NCBI RefSeq assembly: GCF_003641205.1
Contig: NZ_CP032762.1
Span: forward strand, 2,542,001 to 2,606,000
DNA: 64,000 bases
Origin: Rhodococcus sp. P1Y
GTDB lineage: Bacteria; Actinomycetota; Actinomycetes; Mycobacteriales; Mycobacteriaceae
Reading direction: 5' to 3'
The first letter of the stretch is position 1; the number at the start of each line of letters is the position of its first letter. Positions 1-9,067 of the stretch are shown here, in pieces. The position numbers and the translations under genes were made by a program. Under the pieces are notes generated by a model that saw only the letters and a program-made list of their open reading frames with translations, ran no database searches and was not told where the DNA came from.

Positions 1-624
1 GACCGCGTGACGATGCTCCCAACCGGCGCGGAGATCGATCGAGTTACCCTCGACGACACCGAGTTTCGAGGAACGTTCGTTCGGGCGGGCGCGCCCGCCG
101 CATTGTTCGACGCCGCCGATTTCGGGCTGAACGGGTCGGAGGGCAACGACGTTCTCGCCGCGTACGTCCCCACGCTCATCGCGCTACGCCGACAGGCAGC
201 TCTGCGGATGGGTCTAAGTAAGCCCGAAGAGCCTGTCTCGCATGCTGTTCCGAAGGTCGGAATCGTCGGACCGCCACAGGATTACGTCACCACGACGGGC
301 GAGCATGTCGCTGCCACCGACTACGATATCTCGGTGCGCATGCTCTCGATGATGGCACCGCATCCGGCCATCGGGCTCACCTCGGCGGTAGCCGTGGCCG
401 CCGCAGCAACCGTCATCGGCGGGGTAGTGACGGCCAACGCAGGCGCTGGCCGTCCGGGGACCATTCGTATCGGTACCGCCGCGGGGGTGCTCGAGGTCGA
501 CTACACGGTGGACGGCAACGGGTTGCTGCAGTCGGTCACCCTGCACCGCGCAGTCCGGCGTATCGCCACCGCAGACCTCTTCGTGGTGCCGATGCCCGCT
601 CTGGTCGGCGCACACTCCGCCTGA
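1..624 (+). CDS. PrpF-family isomerase, C-terminal part (5' end outside window)
   Basis: The frame is open from base 1, so the gene begins upstream of the window. The visible ~207 residues align with the C-terminal half of the complete PrpF protein at 1717-2847: shared blocks include LLPTG/MLPTG, AGAPAALFDA, HAVPKVGI, VRMLSMMAPHP, IGLTSAVAVAAAATV and a terminal LHRAVRRIATADLFV. PrpF proteins have the diaminopimelate-epimerase fold and isomerise unsaturated tri- or dicarboxylic acids such as aconitates and oxalomesaconate. The cysteine-bearing N-terminal half is not visible, so activity cannot be judged. It converges with the LysR gene 14 bp downstream. Two PrpF paralogues around one LysR gene suggest one organic-acid pathway; the substrate is not deducible. 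Confidence 0.85.
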   Translation, partial: DRVTMLPTGAEIDRVTLDDTEFRGTFVRAGAPAALFDAADFGLNGSEGNDVLAAYVPTLIALRRQAALRMGLSKPEEPVSHAVPKVGIVGPPQDYVTTTGEHVAATDYDISVRMLSMMAPHPAIGLTSAVAVAAAATVIGGVVTANAGAGRPGTIRIGTAAGVLEVDYTVDGNGLLQSVTLHRAVRRIATADLFVVPMPALVGAHSA

Positions 625-638
625 GGTTGTGCGGTGCC

Positions 639-1535
639 TCAAAACCGCGCAGCAACGTCCTTGAAAATCTTCAGCAGCACCGTCGCACTCGGTGATAGCT
701 TCTGCTCTGTCAGGTGCGCCAACAAAATTCGACGCGACGGTGCACCAGTCAAGGGCACCAGGCGCACATCGTCACGAATATTCGACAGCGCCATGCGCGG
801 TGCAAACGAAACGCCCAGATCCACAGCTACCATCGCCTGAGCTTCCTGGTAGTCGTTCGCCGCGAACGAGACGGTGGGGGAGAAACCCGCAGCGTGGCAT
901 GCGCGCTCGAGCGCGGTGCCGACCGGATGAGTGTCCTCCCGTGTGATCCACTGCTCGTGCTCGAGCTCGGTCATGTCCACCGAATCACGTTCTGCCAGAT
1001 GGTGGTTGACGGCGACGACCAGCATCGGCGGGTCGACGATGAGCTGGTGCACCGTCAGGTCCGAGTCGGTGATTCTGGCCCACTCGTAATCCCAGAGTAG
1101 AGACAGCTCCACCTCGCGGGTGTCGAGCATTCCTCGCAGTCCGGCGAACCTCGAGCTGCGCACAGTCAAAGCCACAGCGGGATGGCGGGACTTGAACAGT
1201 TTGACCACCGGTGGCAGGAGACTTGATCCGGCCGTGGGGAAGGTGCCGATCCGCAATGTTCCGGCGCGGAGACCCGACAGATCTTCGAGTTCGTTTCGTG
1301 CGGCGAGTAATTGAACTTCGATCCTCTCGGCGTGCCGCACCAGGACCTCGCCTGCCTCGGTGAGTCGGACCCCTCGGGCATGACGCTCCAGCAGTGGCTG
1401 CCCAGCCTCCAGCTCGAGCTTGCTGAGCTGTTGCGAAACGGCAGATGTGGTGAAGCTCAACCGACTTGCGGCTGCCGTGATCGACCCGCTGCGCACGACT
1501 TCGACCAGAAGCAGTAAGCGTCGGGTGTCGAACAT
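639..1535 (-). CDS. LysR-family transcriptional regulator
   Basis: A 298-residue protein of normal LysR length. The N-terminal winged helix-turn-helix is plain: residues 1-60 contain RRLLLLVEVVRSGSITAAA and SAVSQQLSKLE, the family DNA-binding signature. The rest is the periplasmic-binding-like effector domain (FPTAGSSLLPPVVKLF, then a second lobe). The ATG at 1535 sits directly on the conserved MFDTRRLLLLVEV start. It is divergent from the PrpF gene at 1717, the usual arrangement for a LysR activator and its target. The effector is probably an organic acid handled by the PrpF/ABC genes, which is inference. Confidence 0.93.
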   Translation of the reverse strand: MFDTRRLLLLVEVVRSGSITAAASRLSFTTSAVSQQLSKLELEAGQPLLERHARGVRLTEAGEVLVRHAERIEVQLLAARNELEDLSGLRAGTLRIGTFPTAGSSLLPPVVKLFKSRHPAVALTVRSSRFAGLRGMLDTREVELSLLWDYEWARITDSDLTVHQLIVDPPMLVVAVNHHLAERDSVDMTELEHEQWITREDTHPVGTALERACHAAGFSPTVSFAANDYQEAQAMVAVDLGVSFAPRMALSNIRDDVRLVPLTGAPSRRILLAHLTEQKLSPSATVLLKIFKDVAARF

Positions 1536-1553
1536 GATCGAACCGCCTTCAGT

Positions 1554-1577
1554 AAAAGTTAAGGTATCTCGACTTTT
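1554..1577. promoter_or_regulatory. Inverted repeat, candidate LysR operator
   Basis: AAAAGT (1554-1559) and ACTTTT (1572-1577) form a perfect 6-bp inverted repeat with a 12-bp gap, in the 181-bp divergent region just upstream of the LysR start. It contains an AT-rich stretch rare in this sequence. LysR regulators typically bind a dyad next to their own gene. This is candidate only, with no experimental support. Confidence 0.4.
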
Positions 1578-1716
1578 TCGTAATTGTACTCGACGGCTGT
1601 GTGATGCAGGCTATGTGCAGTAACTGCGCGAGAGCTGCGTCACATCATGGAAGCACTCCCTCGAATGTTCAGCTCCAAGAACGTTTTCGAGAGTAACGAT
1701 CGGAAGGTAGCCGAGA

Positions 1717-2847
1717 ATGTACTCACTGCGTGGCACGTGGATGAGGGGAGGGACCAGCAAGTGCTGGCTCTTCAGCTCCGTCGACGTCGAGCCACTGATC
1801 GAACAAGCAGGAAGCCTGGACGAGATCCTGGTCTCCGCCTTCGGGTCCGGGGATCCGCGCCAACTCGACGGCGTCGGCGGTGGAAGCTCCACCACTTCCA
1901 AAGCGGCTATCGTCAGCAGGTCATCCGAGGACGGCATCGACGTCGACTACCTCTTCGCTCAGGTGGCTATCGGTGATCGAAAAGTGGAGTGGGGCAGCAA
2001 CTGCGGCAACTGTGCCACGGCGATCGGCCTGTATGCACTGCAGCAGGGGCTGGTGGCAATCGATCAGGTCACCACCGTCGTTCGACTGCGTAATCGCAAT
2101 ACCGGTGCCGTCCTGCTCACCGAGATCGATACCCCCGGCGGCGTCGTTCCGTCCGAGGGCTCGGCCCAGGTCGCCGGTACGTCGGCCCTCGGAGTCCCGG
2201 TCGGGCTGACGTTCGTCGATCTTGCTGCCGATCGCACCCGATTGCTTCCCACCGGCGCGGTGGAGGACACCGTCGAACTGCACGGTCAGCGATACCGCGG
2301 CACCATGGTCGTCGCCGGAGCTCCCGCCGCACTGTTCGACGCAACTGATCTGGGTATGACCGGAGCAGAAACCAGTGCCGAACTGACAGAGCGGGTTCCG
2401 CTGCTCGTCGAACTTCGTCGTAGTGCAGCGCTGCTCATGGGTCTTTCGCGTCCGGAGGATCCGATCACACACGCGGTGCCGAAAGTCGGCATCATCTCCC
2501 CGCCCGTGGACTACCACCTGGAGGACGGAACGCTCGTCAGCGCCGGTGAGTACGACGTCTGTGTGCGGATGCTCTCGATGATGGCCCCGCACCCGTCCAT
2601 CGGTCTGACGTCAGCAGTGGCGGTGGCCGCTGCCGCCACTGTGCGCGGCGGTGTGGTCGATCGGGTCGTCGACGGTGCCGCCACCTCGACTCTGCGGCTG
2701 GGGACACCGGCAGGTGTGTTGGCCGTCGATGTCGACATCGCTGCGGACGGCAATCTCACCAGCGTGACCCTCCACCGCGCTGCACGCCGAATAGCGACCG
2801 CGGAATTGTTCGTTTCGGCTGCGCGGACGGCGCTTTCGATCGGTTAG
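1717..2847 (+). CDS. PrpF-family (4-oxalomesaconate tautomerase-like) isomerase
   Basis: A complete 376-residue member of the PrpF family, close to the usual 370-400 residues. It begins with the family N-terminus, containing MRGGTSK, and has the cysteine motif NCGNCATAIG near residue 95, corresponding to the active-site region of the DAP-epimerase fold. The later half (HAVPKVGI, SMMAPHPSIGLTSA) is shared with the partial gene at 1-624. PrpF enzymes move double bonds in substrates such as 2-methylaconitate or oxalomesaconate. No methylcitrate-cycle genes (prpB/C/D) are in the window, so a propionate role is not supported. It lies 44 bp upstream of an ABC importer, suggesting an import-then-isomerise operon. 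Confidence 0.88.
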   Translation: MYSLRGTWMRGGTSKCWLFSSVDVEPLIEQAGSLDEILVSAFGSGDPRQLDGVGGGSSTTSKAAIVSRSSEDGIDVDYLFAQVAIGDRKVEWGSNCGNCATAIGLYALQQGLVAIDQVTTVVRLRNRNTGAVLLTEIDTPGGVVPSEGSAQVAGTSALGVPVGLTFVDLAADRTRLLPTGAVEDTVELHGQRYRGTMVVAGAPAALFDATDLGMTGAETSAELTERVPLLVELRRSAALLMGLSRPEDPITHAVPKVGIISPPVDYHLEDGTLVSAGEYDVCVRMLSMMAPHPSIGLTSAVAVAAAATVRGGVVDRVVDGAATSTLRLGTPAGVLAVDVDIAADGNLTSVTLHRAARRIATAELFVSAARTALSIG

Positions 2848-2891
2848 CTCGACTGTGAACACGGTATTGACGACTGAAGAAAAGGAAGATC

Positions 2892-4007
2892 ATGAAGGTT
2901 AGTATCGAGAATCTCAGCCTCGCCTACTCGGGAAACACCGTCGTCCGCGATCTCGATCTGGAGATCGCCGACGGAGAATCTCTGGTGCTGCTGGGGCAGT
3001 CCGGGTGCGGTAAGACCAGCACGATGCGCTGTGTCGCAGGGCTCGAGACCCCCAGCGCCGGCCGCATCACCATCGGTGACCGCGTGGTCCACGACTCGGA
3101 CAAGAACAAGACGATCCCGCCGCACAAGCGCAACGTGGGCATGGTCTTTCAGTCCTATGCCGTGTGGCCGCACCGGACGGTGTTCGACAACGTGTCGTTC
3201 TCGCTGAAGATGCAGAAGGTCAACAAGACCGAAATGAACCAGCGCGTTCTCGAGGCACTCGACCTCGTCGGGCTCGGGGAAATGGCGCACCGGGGAGCGA
3301 GCCTGCTCAGTGGTGGCCAGATGCAGCGCGTGGCGCTCGCCCGGTCGCTGGTGATGCGTCCCAGCGTTCTTCTTCTCGACGAGCCCCTGTCGAACCTGGA
3401 TGCGCGACTGCGCGAACGACTCAGGATGGAGCTGCGCGAATTGCAGCTCCGTCTCGGACTGACCACCGTCTACGTTACCCACGACCAGGTCGAGGCATTC
3501 GCGCTCGCAGACCGAATCGCGTTGATGCAAGACGGACGCATCGTACAGATCGGCACGCCGGAGGACATCTACACCTCACCGACGTCTGCCTCGGTGGCCG
3601 AGTTCCTCGGCGTCGGCAACATCTTCCGTGCCACACCGGCATCGGGCCCCCGCGCAATGATGGAACTGACCGACTTCCAACGCATTGCAGTGGCGGTCGA
3701 TACCGCTCCGGCGGGCGACGGCCACGTTGTAGTGTGCCTGCGGCCCGAGGATCTGTTGGTCACCCCGTTGGACGATGCCGGGCCGGAGGGCCAGTCCTGG
3801 ATGGGCACTGTCGACGTCGCCAGCTACCAAGGTGCGTCCATCCGGTACCGCGTCACCCTCGACGACGGACCCGAGATCGAAGCAGTCGCGACCGGTCACG
3901 CCAGCCGAATCCTGGGCATGGGAGAACGCGCTCGAATCACCGCAGTTCCCGGCGGAGCCCAGGTTCTCGTCGACGATCGCGTCGCCTCCGAGGCGGTGCC
4001 GGTATGA
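2892..4007 (+). CDS. ABC transporter ATP-binding protein (FbpC/PotA type)
   Basis: A 371-residue ATPase with Walker A GQSGCGKTS (residues 35-43), Q-loop FQSY, signature LSGGQMQR (139-146), Walker B LLLDEP (ending at 165) and H-loop YVTHDQ, followed by a C-terminal TOBE-like regulatory domain. This layout is the CUT1/Fe(III)/polyamine-type importer ATPase. The start is preceded by AAAGGAAGATC. Its TGA overlaps the permease ATG (ATGA). Iron, phosphonate and carboxylate importers share this architecture; linkage to PrpF makes an organic acid the more likely cargo here, which is inference. Confidence 0.93.
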   Translation: MKVSIENLSLAYSGNTVVRDLDLEIADGESLVLLGQSGCGKTSTMRCVAGLETPSAGRITIGDRVVHDSDKNKTIPPHKRNVGMVFQSYAVWPHRTVFDNVSFSLKMQKVNKTEMNQRVLEALDLVGLGEMAHRGASLLSGGQMQRVALARSLVMRPSVLLLDEPLSNLDARLRERLRMELRELQLRLGLTTVYVTHDQVEAFALADRIALMQDGRIVQIGTPEDIYTSPTSASVAEFLGVGNIFRATPASGPRAMMELTDFQRIAVAVDTAPAGDGHVVVCLRPEDLLVTPLDDAGPEGQSWMGTVDVASYQGASIRYRVTLDDGPEIEAVATGHASRILGMGERARITAVPGGAQVLVDDRVASEAVPV

Positions 4008-5764
4008 GCGCACCTACCGACGATCGACCCGTCACCACGGCCAAGCCGACCGTCGACACTCCGACACCCCAGCGCAGGCCCGGTCTGAAGAAGTGGATTC
4101 CGACGCTTCTGCAGTTGGCTCTGCTCACCGTGATCGTGCTCTTCCCGATGTTCTTCATCGTGATGGGCGCATTCACCGACAACGCCGAACGAACGTCGCT
4201 GTTCGACTTCGGCAACTTCACCCTCGACAACTTCTCGCTGCTCGGATCCTCGACCGCGCAGAGCGCCCTGTGGAATTCGGCACTCGTCGGCATCGGGTCC
4301 TCGATCGTCGCGTTGGCGATCGGGTGCACTCTTGCCTTCCTCGCAGCACGTACCAACGTTCCGGGTCGAAAGATGATCTACGGCATCGGTATTGCGCCGC
4401 TTTTCCTCCCGGCGCTCGTCGGAGCACTGGCCTGGGCATTGTTGGCCGGGCCTGCCACCGGGTACATCAACCTGGTTCTGAGCGCGATCGGTCTTCCCGG
4501 CTTCATCGACATCTACAGCTTCGGCGGGATGATCTTCATCCTTGGTATCTACTACGCGCCGTATCCGTTCCTGATGGTTCACTCCGCGCTCTCGTTGATG
4601 AATCCCGACCTCGAGGACGCCGCCAGTCTGCACGGCGCGAAGTTGACGAAGATGCTGAGCAAGATCACGTTCCCGCTCGTCATGCCTGCCGTGATCGGCT
4701 CGGGAATCCTGGTCTTCGCGCTCACTGTCGAGAACTTCCCGGTGGCACAGGTGATCGGTGTGCCCGGCGGAGTCGATACGCTGCCGACTCTGATCTATCG
4801 ACTGATGAACGCATCACCGGCCCGCGGCAACGACGCCGCCGCTGTCGCAGTGGTTCTCACCGTCTTGCTGGTGGCCGTCGTCGCCTTCCAGCAGCGCGCG
4901 ATGAGCAGCAAGGAATACACCACCGTCAGCGGCAAAGGTGTTCGGGCGCGGCAGGTTCCGCTACGGGCATGGCGCATCCCGGCTGCTGTGTTCGCGTGGG
5001 TGTACTTCACACTGGCCGTTCTGCTGCCCTTGATCGCCTTGGTGTTGGCGGCGTTGCAGACCAGCCCGTACGTAGCGAACATCGGTCAGCTCTTCGACTC
5101 GGGTGCGCTGTCGTTCTGGGGACTGGGAGAAACGTTGCGCAGTGCCGACTTCCACAGCGTGATGACCAACAGCGTCATCGTCGGTGTTGCCACTGCCGCT
5201 ATCGGTACCGCGTTCTGCTTCGCCTTGGCGTACACGAGGTATCGGACGAACGCTCCCGGCCGGAAGCTGTTGGAATACCTGGCGATGCTGCCGCTGGCGG
5301 TTCCTGCCATCGTGCTCGGCCTGGGTCTGCTGTGGACGTGGCTGGCGCTTCCGCTGCCGATCTACGGAACGCTCGCGGTGCTGGTGATCGCGTTCGTCGC
5401 TGTCACCATTCCCCAGGGCTACCGCGGTGTCTCTGCGTCGATCATCCAGTTGGACAAGGACTTGGAGGACAGCGCCGTCATGCTGGGTGCACGGCGGCAC
5501 CGGGCGATCTCGTTCGTCACCGCTCCGCTGCTCAAGGTCGGTCTGTCCTCGACCTTCCTGTTGCTGCTGATGCTGTCCATGCGTGAGCTCACCGCCGCGC
5601 TGTTCCTGTTCACCTCCGACACCCGGTTGCTCTCGATCGCGATCTTCGACGCCTACGACAACGGCTCGTTCCAGTCGGCGGCTGAGCTGAGCCTGCTGTA
5701 CTGCGTCGTGATCGGTGTGCTCGCCATCCTCTCGCGCCGCTTCGGATCCAAGGAAAGTGTCTGA
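4004..5764 (+). CDS. ABC transporter permease, fused double-domain (FbpB type)
   Basis: A 586-residue membrane protein with two copies of the binding-protein-dependent permease domain. The EAA-loop motifs are visible twice (around MNPDLEDAASLHGA and LDKDLEDSAVMLGA), each followed by hydrophobic segments. A two-domain single-chain permease is typical of Fe(III)-type importers. The start at 4004 is set by the ATGA overlap with the ATPase gene; a much longer open frame upstream lies inside that gene and is not coding. The gene ends in a 1-bp overlap with the binding-protein gene (TGATG). Confidence 0.92.
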   Translation: MSAPTDDRPVTTAKPTVDTPTPQRRPGLKKWIPTLLQLALLTVIVLFPMFFIVMGAFTDNAERTSLFDFGNFTLDNFSLLGSSTAQSALWNSALVGIGSSIVALAIGCTLAFLAARTNVPGRKMIYGIGIAPLFLPALVGALAWALLAGPATGYINLVLSAIGLPGFIDIYSFGGMIFILGIYYAPYPFLMVHSALSLMNPDLEDAASLHGAKLTKMLSKITFPLVMPAVIGSGILVFALTVENFPVAQVIGVPGGVDTLPTLIYRLMNASPARGNDAAAVAVVLTVLLVAVVAFQQRAMSSKEYTTVSGKGVRARQVPLRAWRIPAAVFAWVYFTLAVLLPLIALVLAALQTSPYVANIGQLFDSGALSFWGLGETLRSADFHSVMTNSVIVGVATAAIGTAFCFALAYTRYRTNAPGRKLLEYLAMLPLAVPAIVLGLGLLWTWLALPLPIYGTLAVLVIAFVAVTIPQGYRGVSASIIQLDKDLEDSAVMLGARRHRAISFVTAPLLKVGLSSTFLLLLMLSMRELTAALFLFTSDTRLLSIAIFDAYDNGSFQSAAELSLLYCVVIGVLAILSRRFGSKESV

Positions 5765-6870
5765 TGAGAAAATTGGTCACAGGAATCGCGCTCGGGGTCG
5801 CACTGGCAACGGCCACCGCGTGTTCACCGCCGCCCGAGCGACCCGACCTGGCTCGTGCCGCAGAGGAGATCATCACCGACAACGGACTGGTGATCGACGG
5901 CGAGCAGATAGCCGATCCGGATCTGTGGACGCAGGCTCAGGCCGAGGGTGGCATTACGCTCTACAGCGGCTACACCGCCGTCACCGAGGCAACGGTGCTG
6001 AAGAACTTCGAGAAGGACACCGGTCTCGACGTCAAACTGGTTCGCCTGACACCCAACCGTCTCTACGAGCGGTTGGTCGCCGAGTACGGCGCAGGCCGTC
6101 TCGATGCTGACGTCGTCCGGATCTCCGATGCCGGCTTCGTCAGCGGACTGAGCGAACGTGGTGTCTTCCAGCCCTACACGCCGCCGACGGCGGCCGAGTT
6201 GCAGGACGACGTGGTGTTCGACGGTGGCAACTACTACCGCACCTTCGACCCGATCTACACGATGGGTTACAACAGTGCGCTCATCGACGGCGACGACAGG
6301 CCGACGTCGTGGGCGAATCTCCTCGACGATCGATGGAAGGGCAATCTGGGTATCGCTCAGGCCGGAGCCGGTGGTAGTGCACTGGCGCTGACTCGGTTCC
6401 AGCGGGAGGTGCTCGGCGACGACTACCTCCGTGAATACTCCTCGGAAGCAAGAGTATTCGATTCCATCGGAGCCCAGCTCGATGCACTCGCCCGCGGTGA
6501 GATCGAAGCGGGGACCGTGGTGGTCAGTAGCGTCAACATTGCCAACAACGAGAATGCGCCGGTCAACTTCGTGGTACCGGAGGAGGGTCTCACGGCCTAC
6601 GACTACTACACCGGGGTTGCATCCACGGCGAAAAACATTGCGGCCGCTCAGGTGTTCATGAACTGGAACCTCTCCAAGAGGGGGCAGCAGGTGTTCAGCG
6701 ATCTCGGTGAGTACTCGGTGCGCAACGACATCGATCCACCGGTGATTCGCGGAATCGAGCTGCCGGAGTTCACCGACCCCAAGGTCAACCGAATCACGCA
6801 ATCGGAATCGATCGAAAACTCCGCCGACGACCAAGAGGCATGGAACGCGATCTTCGGCTACAACGAATAG
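5764..6870 (+). CDS. ABC transporter substrate-binding lipoprotein
   Basis: A 368-residue extracellular solute-binding protein with a lipoprotein signal peptide: basic start, hydrophobic core and lipobox ending at Cys20 (TATAC), so it is anchored to the membrane outer face. The mature part begins with the class-1 binding-protein pattern ITLYSGYTAVTEATVLKNFE and later has SWANLLDDRWKGNLGIA, as in Fe(III)-type binding proteins. It is the third gene of the importer operon, joined by a 1-bp stop/start overlap. A strong hairpin follows, so the operon most likely ends here. Confidence 0.92.
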   Translation: MRKLVTGIALGVALATATACSPPPERPDLARAAEEIITDNGLVIDGEQIADPDLWTQAQAEGGITLYSGYTAVTEATVLKNFEKDTGLDVKLVRLTPNRLYERLVAEYGAGRLDADVVRISDAGFVSGLSERGVFQPYTPPTAAELQDDVVFDGGNYYRTFDPIYTMGYNSALIDGDDRPTSWANLLDDRWKGNLGIAQAGAGGSALALTRFQREVLGDDYLREYSSEARVFDSIGAQLDALARGEIEAGTVVVSSVNIANNENAPVNFVVPEEGLTAYDYYTGVASTAKNIAAAQVFMNWNLSKRGQQVFSDLGEYSVRNDIDPPVIRGIELPEFTDPKVNRITQSESIENSADDQEAWNAIFGYNE

Positions 6871-6883
6871 CAAGTGCATCACC

Positions 6884-6922
6884 GAGGCGGCCGCTGTGTT
6901 CACAGGACACAGCGGCCGCCTC
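6884..6922 (+). terminator. Perfect 16-bp stem-loop after the ABC operon
   Basis: The arms 6884-6899 and 6907-6922 are perfect inverted repeats (GAGGCGGCCGCTGTGT on the left) with a 7-nt loop. It starts 14 bp after the binding-protein stop codon. There is no clear U tract, as is common in actinobacterial terminators. Confidence 0.8.
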
Positions 6923-7023
6923 TGTCGGGTCTTTCGGCTCGCCGAGAAAGATCACGGCACCGAGCCCCGGATACACCCCTGAGGAGAAATTGATGGGTCT
7001 GCGGGTTGTGGGAGCAACATCAG

Positions 7024-7320
7024 GTGTCGTCGCCGTTCGGGCGAGCCTTGGACAGCGTCGATCGCGTAGCGATGGTCTCGGCGATCTACCCAACGCTGCT
7101 CGACTGGGCGGACAGATGCAGGAACCGCGAAGTCGACAATGTGATCGCGGCGTCCGCGGAGGGCTACGCGTTTCCGAAGAACCTCGACCTGGATCAGCCG
7201 CTCAGCGGGCTGGCGGGGGAGACTCACGCGGAGTTGGTCAGGCGAGCAGTCGCCAGCCGAATGGGACAGTTGGAGTTCGACGATGCGGTTCGCGCGCTGC
7301 ACACCCGGCATCAGGCCTGA
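7024..7320 (+). CDS. Hypothetical protein, 98 aa
   Basis: The frame has a protein-like composition (IYPTLLDWADRCRN, SGLAGETHAELVRRAV) and I do not recognise a family. I chose GTG 7024 because GGGAG lies 9 nt upstream; a TTG at 7006 would add six residues. A stronger ribosome site (GAGGAGAA at 6981-6988) instead serves an ATG at 6993 in a different frame, whose product looks non-native. This hints at a start-region indel or a wrong start choice. The gene is isolated between a terminator and a convergent GGDEF gene. Confidence 0.5.
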   Translation: MSSPFGRALDSVDRVAMVSAIYPTLLDWADRCRNREVDNVIAASAEGYAFPKNLDLDQPLSGLAGETHAELVRRAVASRMGQLEFDDAVRALHTRHQA

Positions 7321-7364
7321 CGTTCGGAGCCTATCCATTTCTCGCCAGCCAGATCCGGCCCGCT

Positions 7365-8486
7365 TCAGGATTTCGTGGTGCTTGCGAGTGCGGTGCGGTT
7401 GCGGCCTTCGTGTTTGGCGCGATACAGGGCCTCGTCGGCGGCAGCCTGTGTTGCGACGAACACCTCGCGAGGTGAATCCCCAACCCGTTGAGGCAGTGCT
7501 GCACCGATACTCACGGTAATCGGAGTTTCGTCCTCGACGTTGTGGGTGGCGTGTCGCAGCCTGTCTGCAAACGCTCGGAGGTTCGGAGTCGGATGGGGAA
7601 CTACGACGGCGAATTCGTCCCCGCCCAGACGGGCGACGGTGGCGTGCCGCCCAGCGGAGGTGGTCAATCGCATCGCAGTCAGCCTGAGTACAACGTCACC
7701 GGCAGTGTGCCCGTGGCTGTCGTTGACTGCTTTGAAGTCGTCGATGTCGATCAAGAGAACGCACTGGTGCGAAGGGTCGACCCGTCCGCTGGCATCGAAC
7801 GCCCGGGCTTCGAGTCCACGACGGTTCGACACTCCCGTCAATGGGTCGGTCATGGAGTCGGAGAGGTAGATCCGATTGGATTTTAGGATGGCAGAGGAAA
7901 AGGTCGACAACGATATTACGGCCCCGTTGACGACGAGGATGGCCACTACGACTCGCAGGCCGATGGAGATGGTGTCCTGCCCCGGCAGAGTAAGTGCCCA
8001 GGCTCCGAGTGCCAGGACGTAGCTGGTGCTCCACGCGATGTGGAGCCAGATAGCTTTCGGATGTGCGAAGTGAGCAGCGTACGCGCCGACAAGCGCGAGC
8101 AGCATCGCGCCGTGCAAGGCCGCCACTGGATCTGCAAAGGTCGCTGTGACGGTCGTGACGCCTAGCTCGCAGTACACGACGAACCAGTTGTTGACGGGTG
8201 CGCGTCGGGACCACCAGTCGACACCGAAGTCGGCCCTGTTCATCACTATCGCGACGGGAACTGTCGATACACAGACTCCGTACACGATCACCGTGCCGAG
8301 CCCCTCGGACGGACCGTCATGCGCGAAGGTAGCGACGACGCCGAAAGCACCGAACAGCAGTGTCTGCACGACGACGGCGATACGCAGCACCGGGGCTGGC
8401 GGTTCGGAGTGAAGAGCCGGAACGGCCGCCATGTCGCCGGGATAGTCCGGCGCCGACATGCGCGTGCTTTCTCGGTGCCTACCCAT
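7365..8486 (-). CDS. Membrane-bound GGDEF diguanylate cyclase
   Basis: A 373-residue protein. The N-terminal ~200 residues hold about six hydrophobic helices. The C-terminal half is a GGDEF domain with LIDIDDFKAVNDSHGH and an intact active-site loop RLGGDEF, so it should make cyclic di-GMP from two GTP. No RxxD inhibitory site is evident just before the motif. The assigned ATG (8486) overlaps the end of the upstream gene by 8 bp; internal starts at 8459 (MSAPDYP) or 8432 are possible. It is the last gene of a leftward run starting at 10891. Confidence 0.88.
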   Translation of the reverse strand: MGRHRESTRMSAPDYPGDMAAVPALHSEPPAPVLRIAVVVQTLLFGAFGVVATFAHDGPSEGLGTVIVYGVCVSTVPVAIVMNRADFGVDWWSRRAPVNNWFVVYCELGVTTVTATFADPVAALHGAMLLALVGAYAAHFAHPKAIWLHIAWSTSYVLALGAWALTLPGQDTISIGLRVVVAILVVNGAVISLSTFSSAILKSNRIYLSDSMTDPLTGVSNRRGLEARAFDASGRVDPSHQCVLLIDIDDFKAVNDSHGHTAGDVVLRLTAMRLTTSAGRHATVARLGGDEFAVVVPHPTPNLRAFADRLRHATHNVEDETPITVSIGAALPQRVGDSPREVFVATQAAADEALYRAKHEGRNRTALASTTKS

Positions 8487-9024
8487 GAGGTATGTCCCGG
8501 GTCATCGCTCGCTTCCACACTTGGCCGGTCCGGATGGCGTCGGCGACGAGCAGAGCGAGGTCTGAGTTGTCGCGGGTCGCCTGCGGAGTTTTCGGCTCCC
8601 GTTCTGTCCGCGACATCGGTGTTCGGTCGGAATCGGGGCCGCGTCCGTCGCGCGACGGCCGGTCGGTGGTGCCCAACAGGAACGCGTGGCGCGGGGCGAG
8701 TCGCTCGAGGGGCAGCTGTGCGATGGTGCGCGGCATCGTGGAGCAGTCCACCGTCAGAAGCAGCTGATCGGGGTGACCGAAAGTCTGTTTGTCGGCTATC
8801 GCTACGTGGAGTCGCCGGTTCTCTTGGGCCCGGGCGGCCAGATGCGTCATGATTCGGCGAATTCGTTGACTACATTGCGTGTGGTCGGCGGAGACGACCA
8901 AGGTTGCCTCGGGCAATCGTGAACGAGTCTTCCTGGCATCGGCCTCGATCGCATTCCAGCGGAAGTCGTCGTCGAAACAGGTTCGTACGAGCCACAGTTC
9001 GGATTTTTTCGAGGCTTCGGGCAT
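8479..9024 (-). CDS. Hypothetical protein, DUF6924-like N-terminus
   Basis: A 181-residue protein whose start (LWLVRTCFDDDFRWNAIEAD) resembles the VRTDFxDDxxW pattern of DUF6924 proteins, a family without known function. The C-terminal 60 residues are charged and probably disordered. It has no signal peptide or membrane segment. It overlaps the GGDEF gene by 8 bp, so the two are probably co-translated; a signalling link is only suggested by position. Confidence 0.6.
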   Translation of the reverse strand: MPEASKKSELWLVRTCFDDDFRWNAIEADARKTRSRLPEATLVVSADHTQCSQRIRRIMTHLAARAQENRRLHVAIADKQTFGHPDQLLLTVDCSTMPRTIAQLPLERLAPRHAFLLGTTDRPSRDGRGPDSDRTPMSRTEREPKTPQATRDNSDLALLVADAIRTGQVWKRAMTRDIPHG

Positions 9025-9067
9025 GGATATCCAATCCTGATGCTAAGGGGCACGGTGGACCGGACGA

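Noticed and set aside
3164..4003. Long open frame running into the permease gene
   Set aside because: It lies in the ATPase gene in another frame and its translation is Arg/Pro-rich; the permease start at 4004 is fixed by the ATGA overlap.
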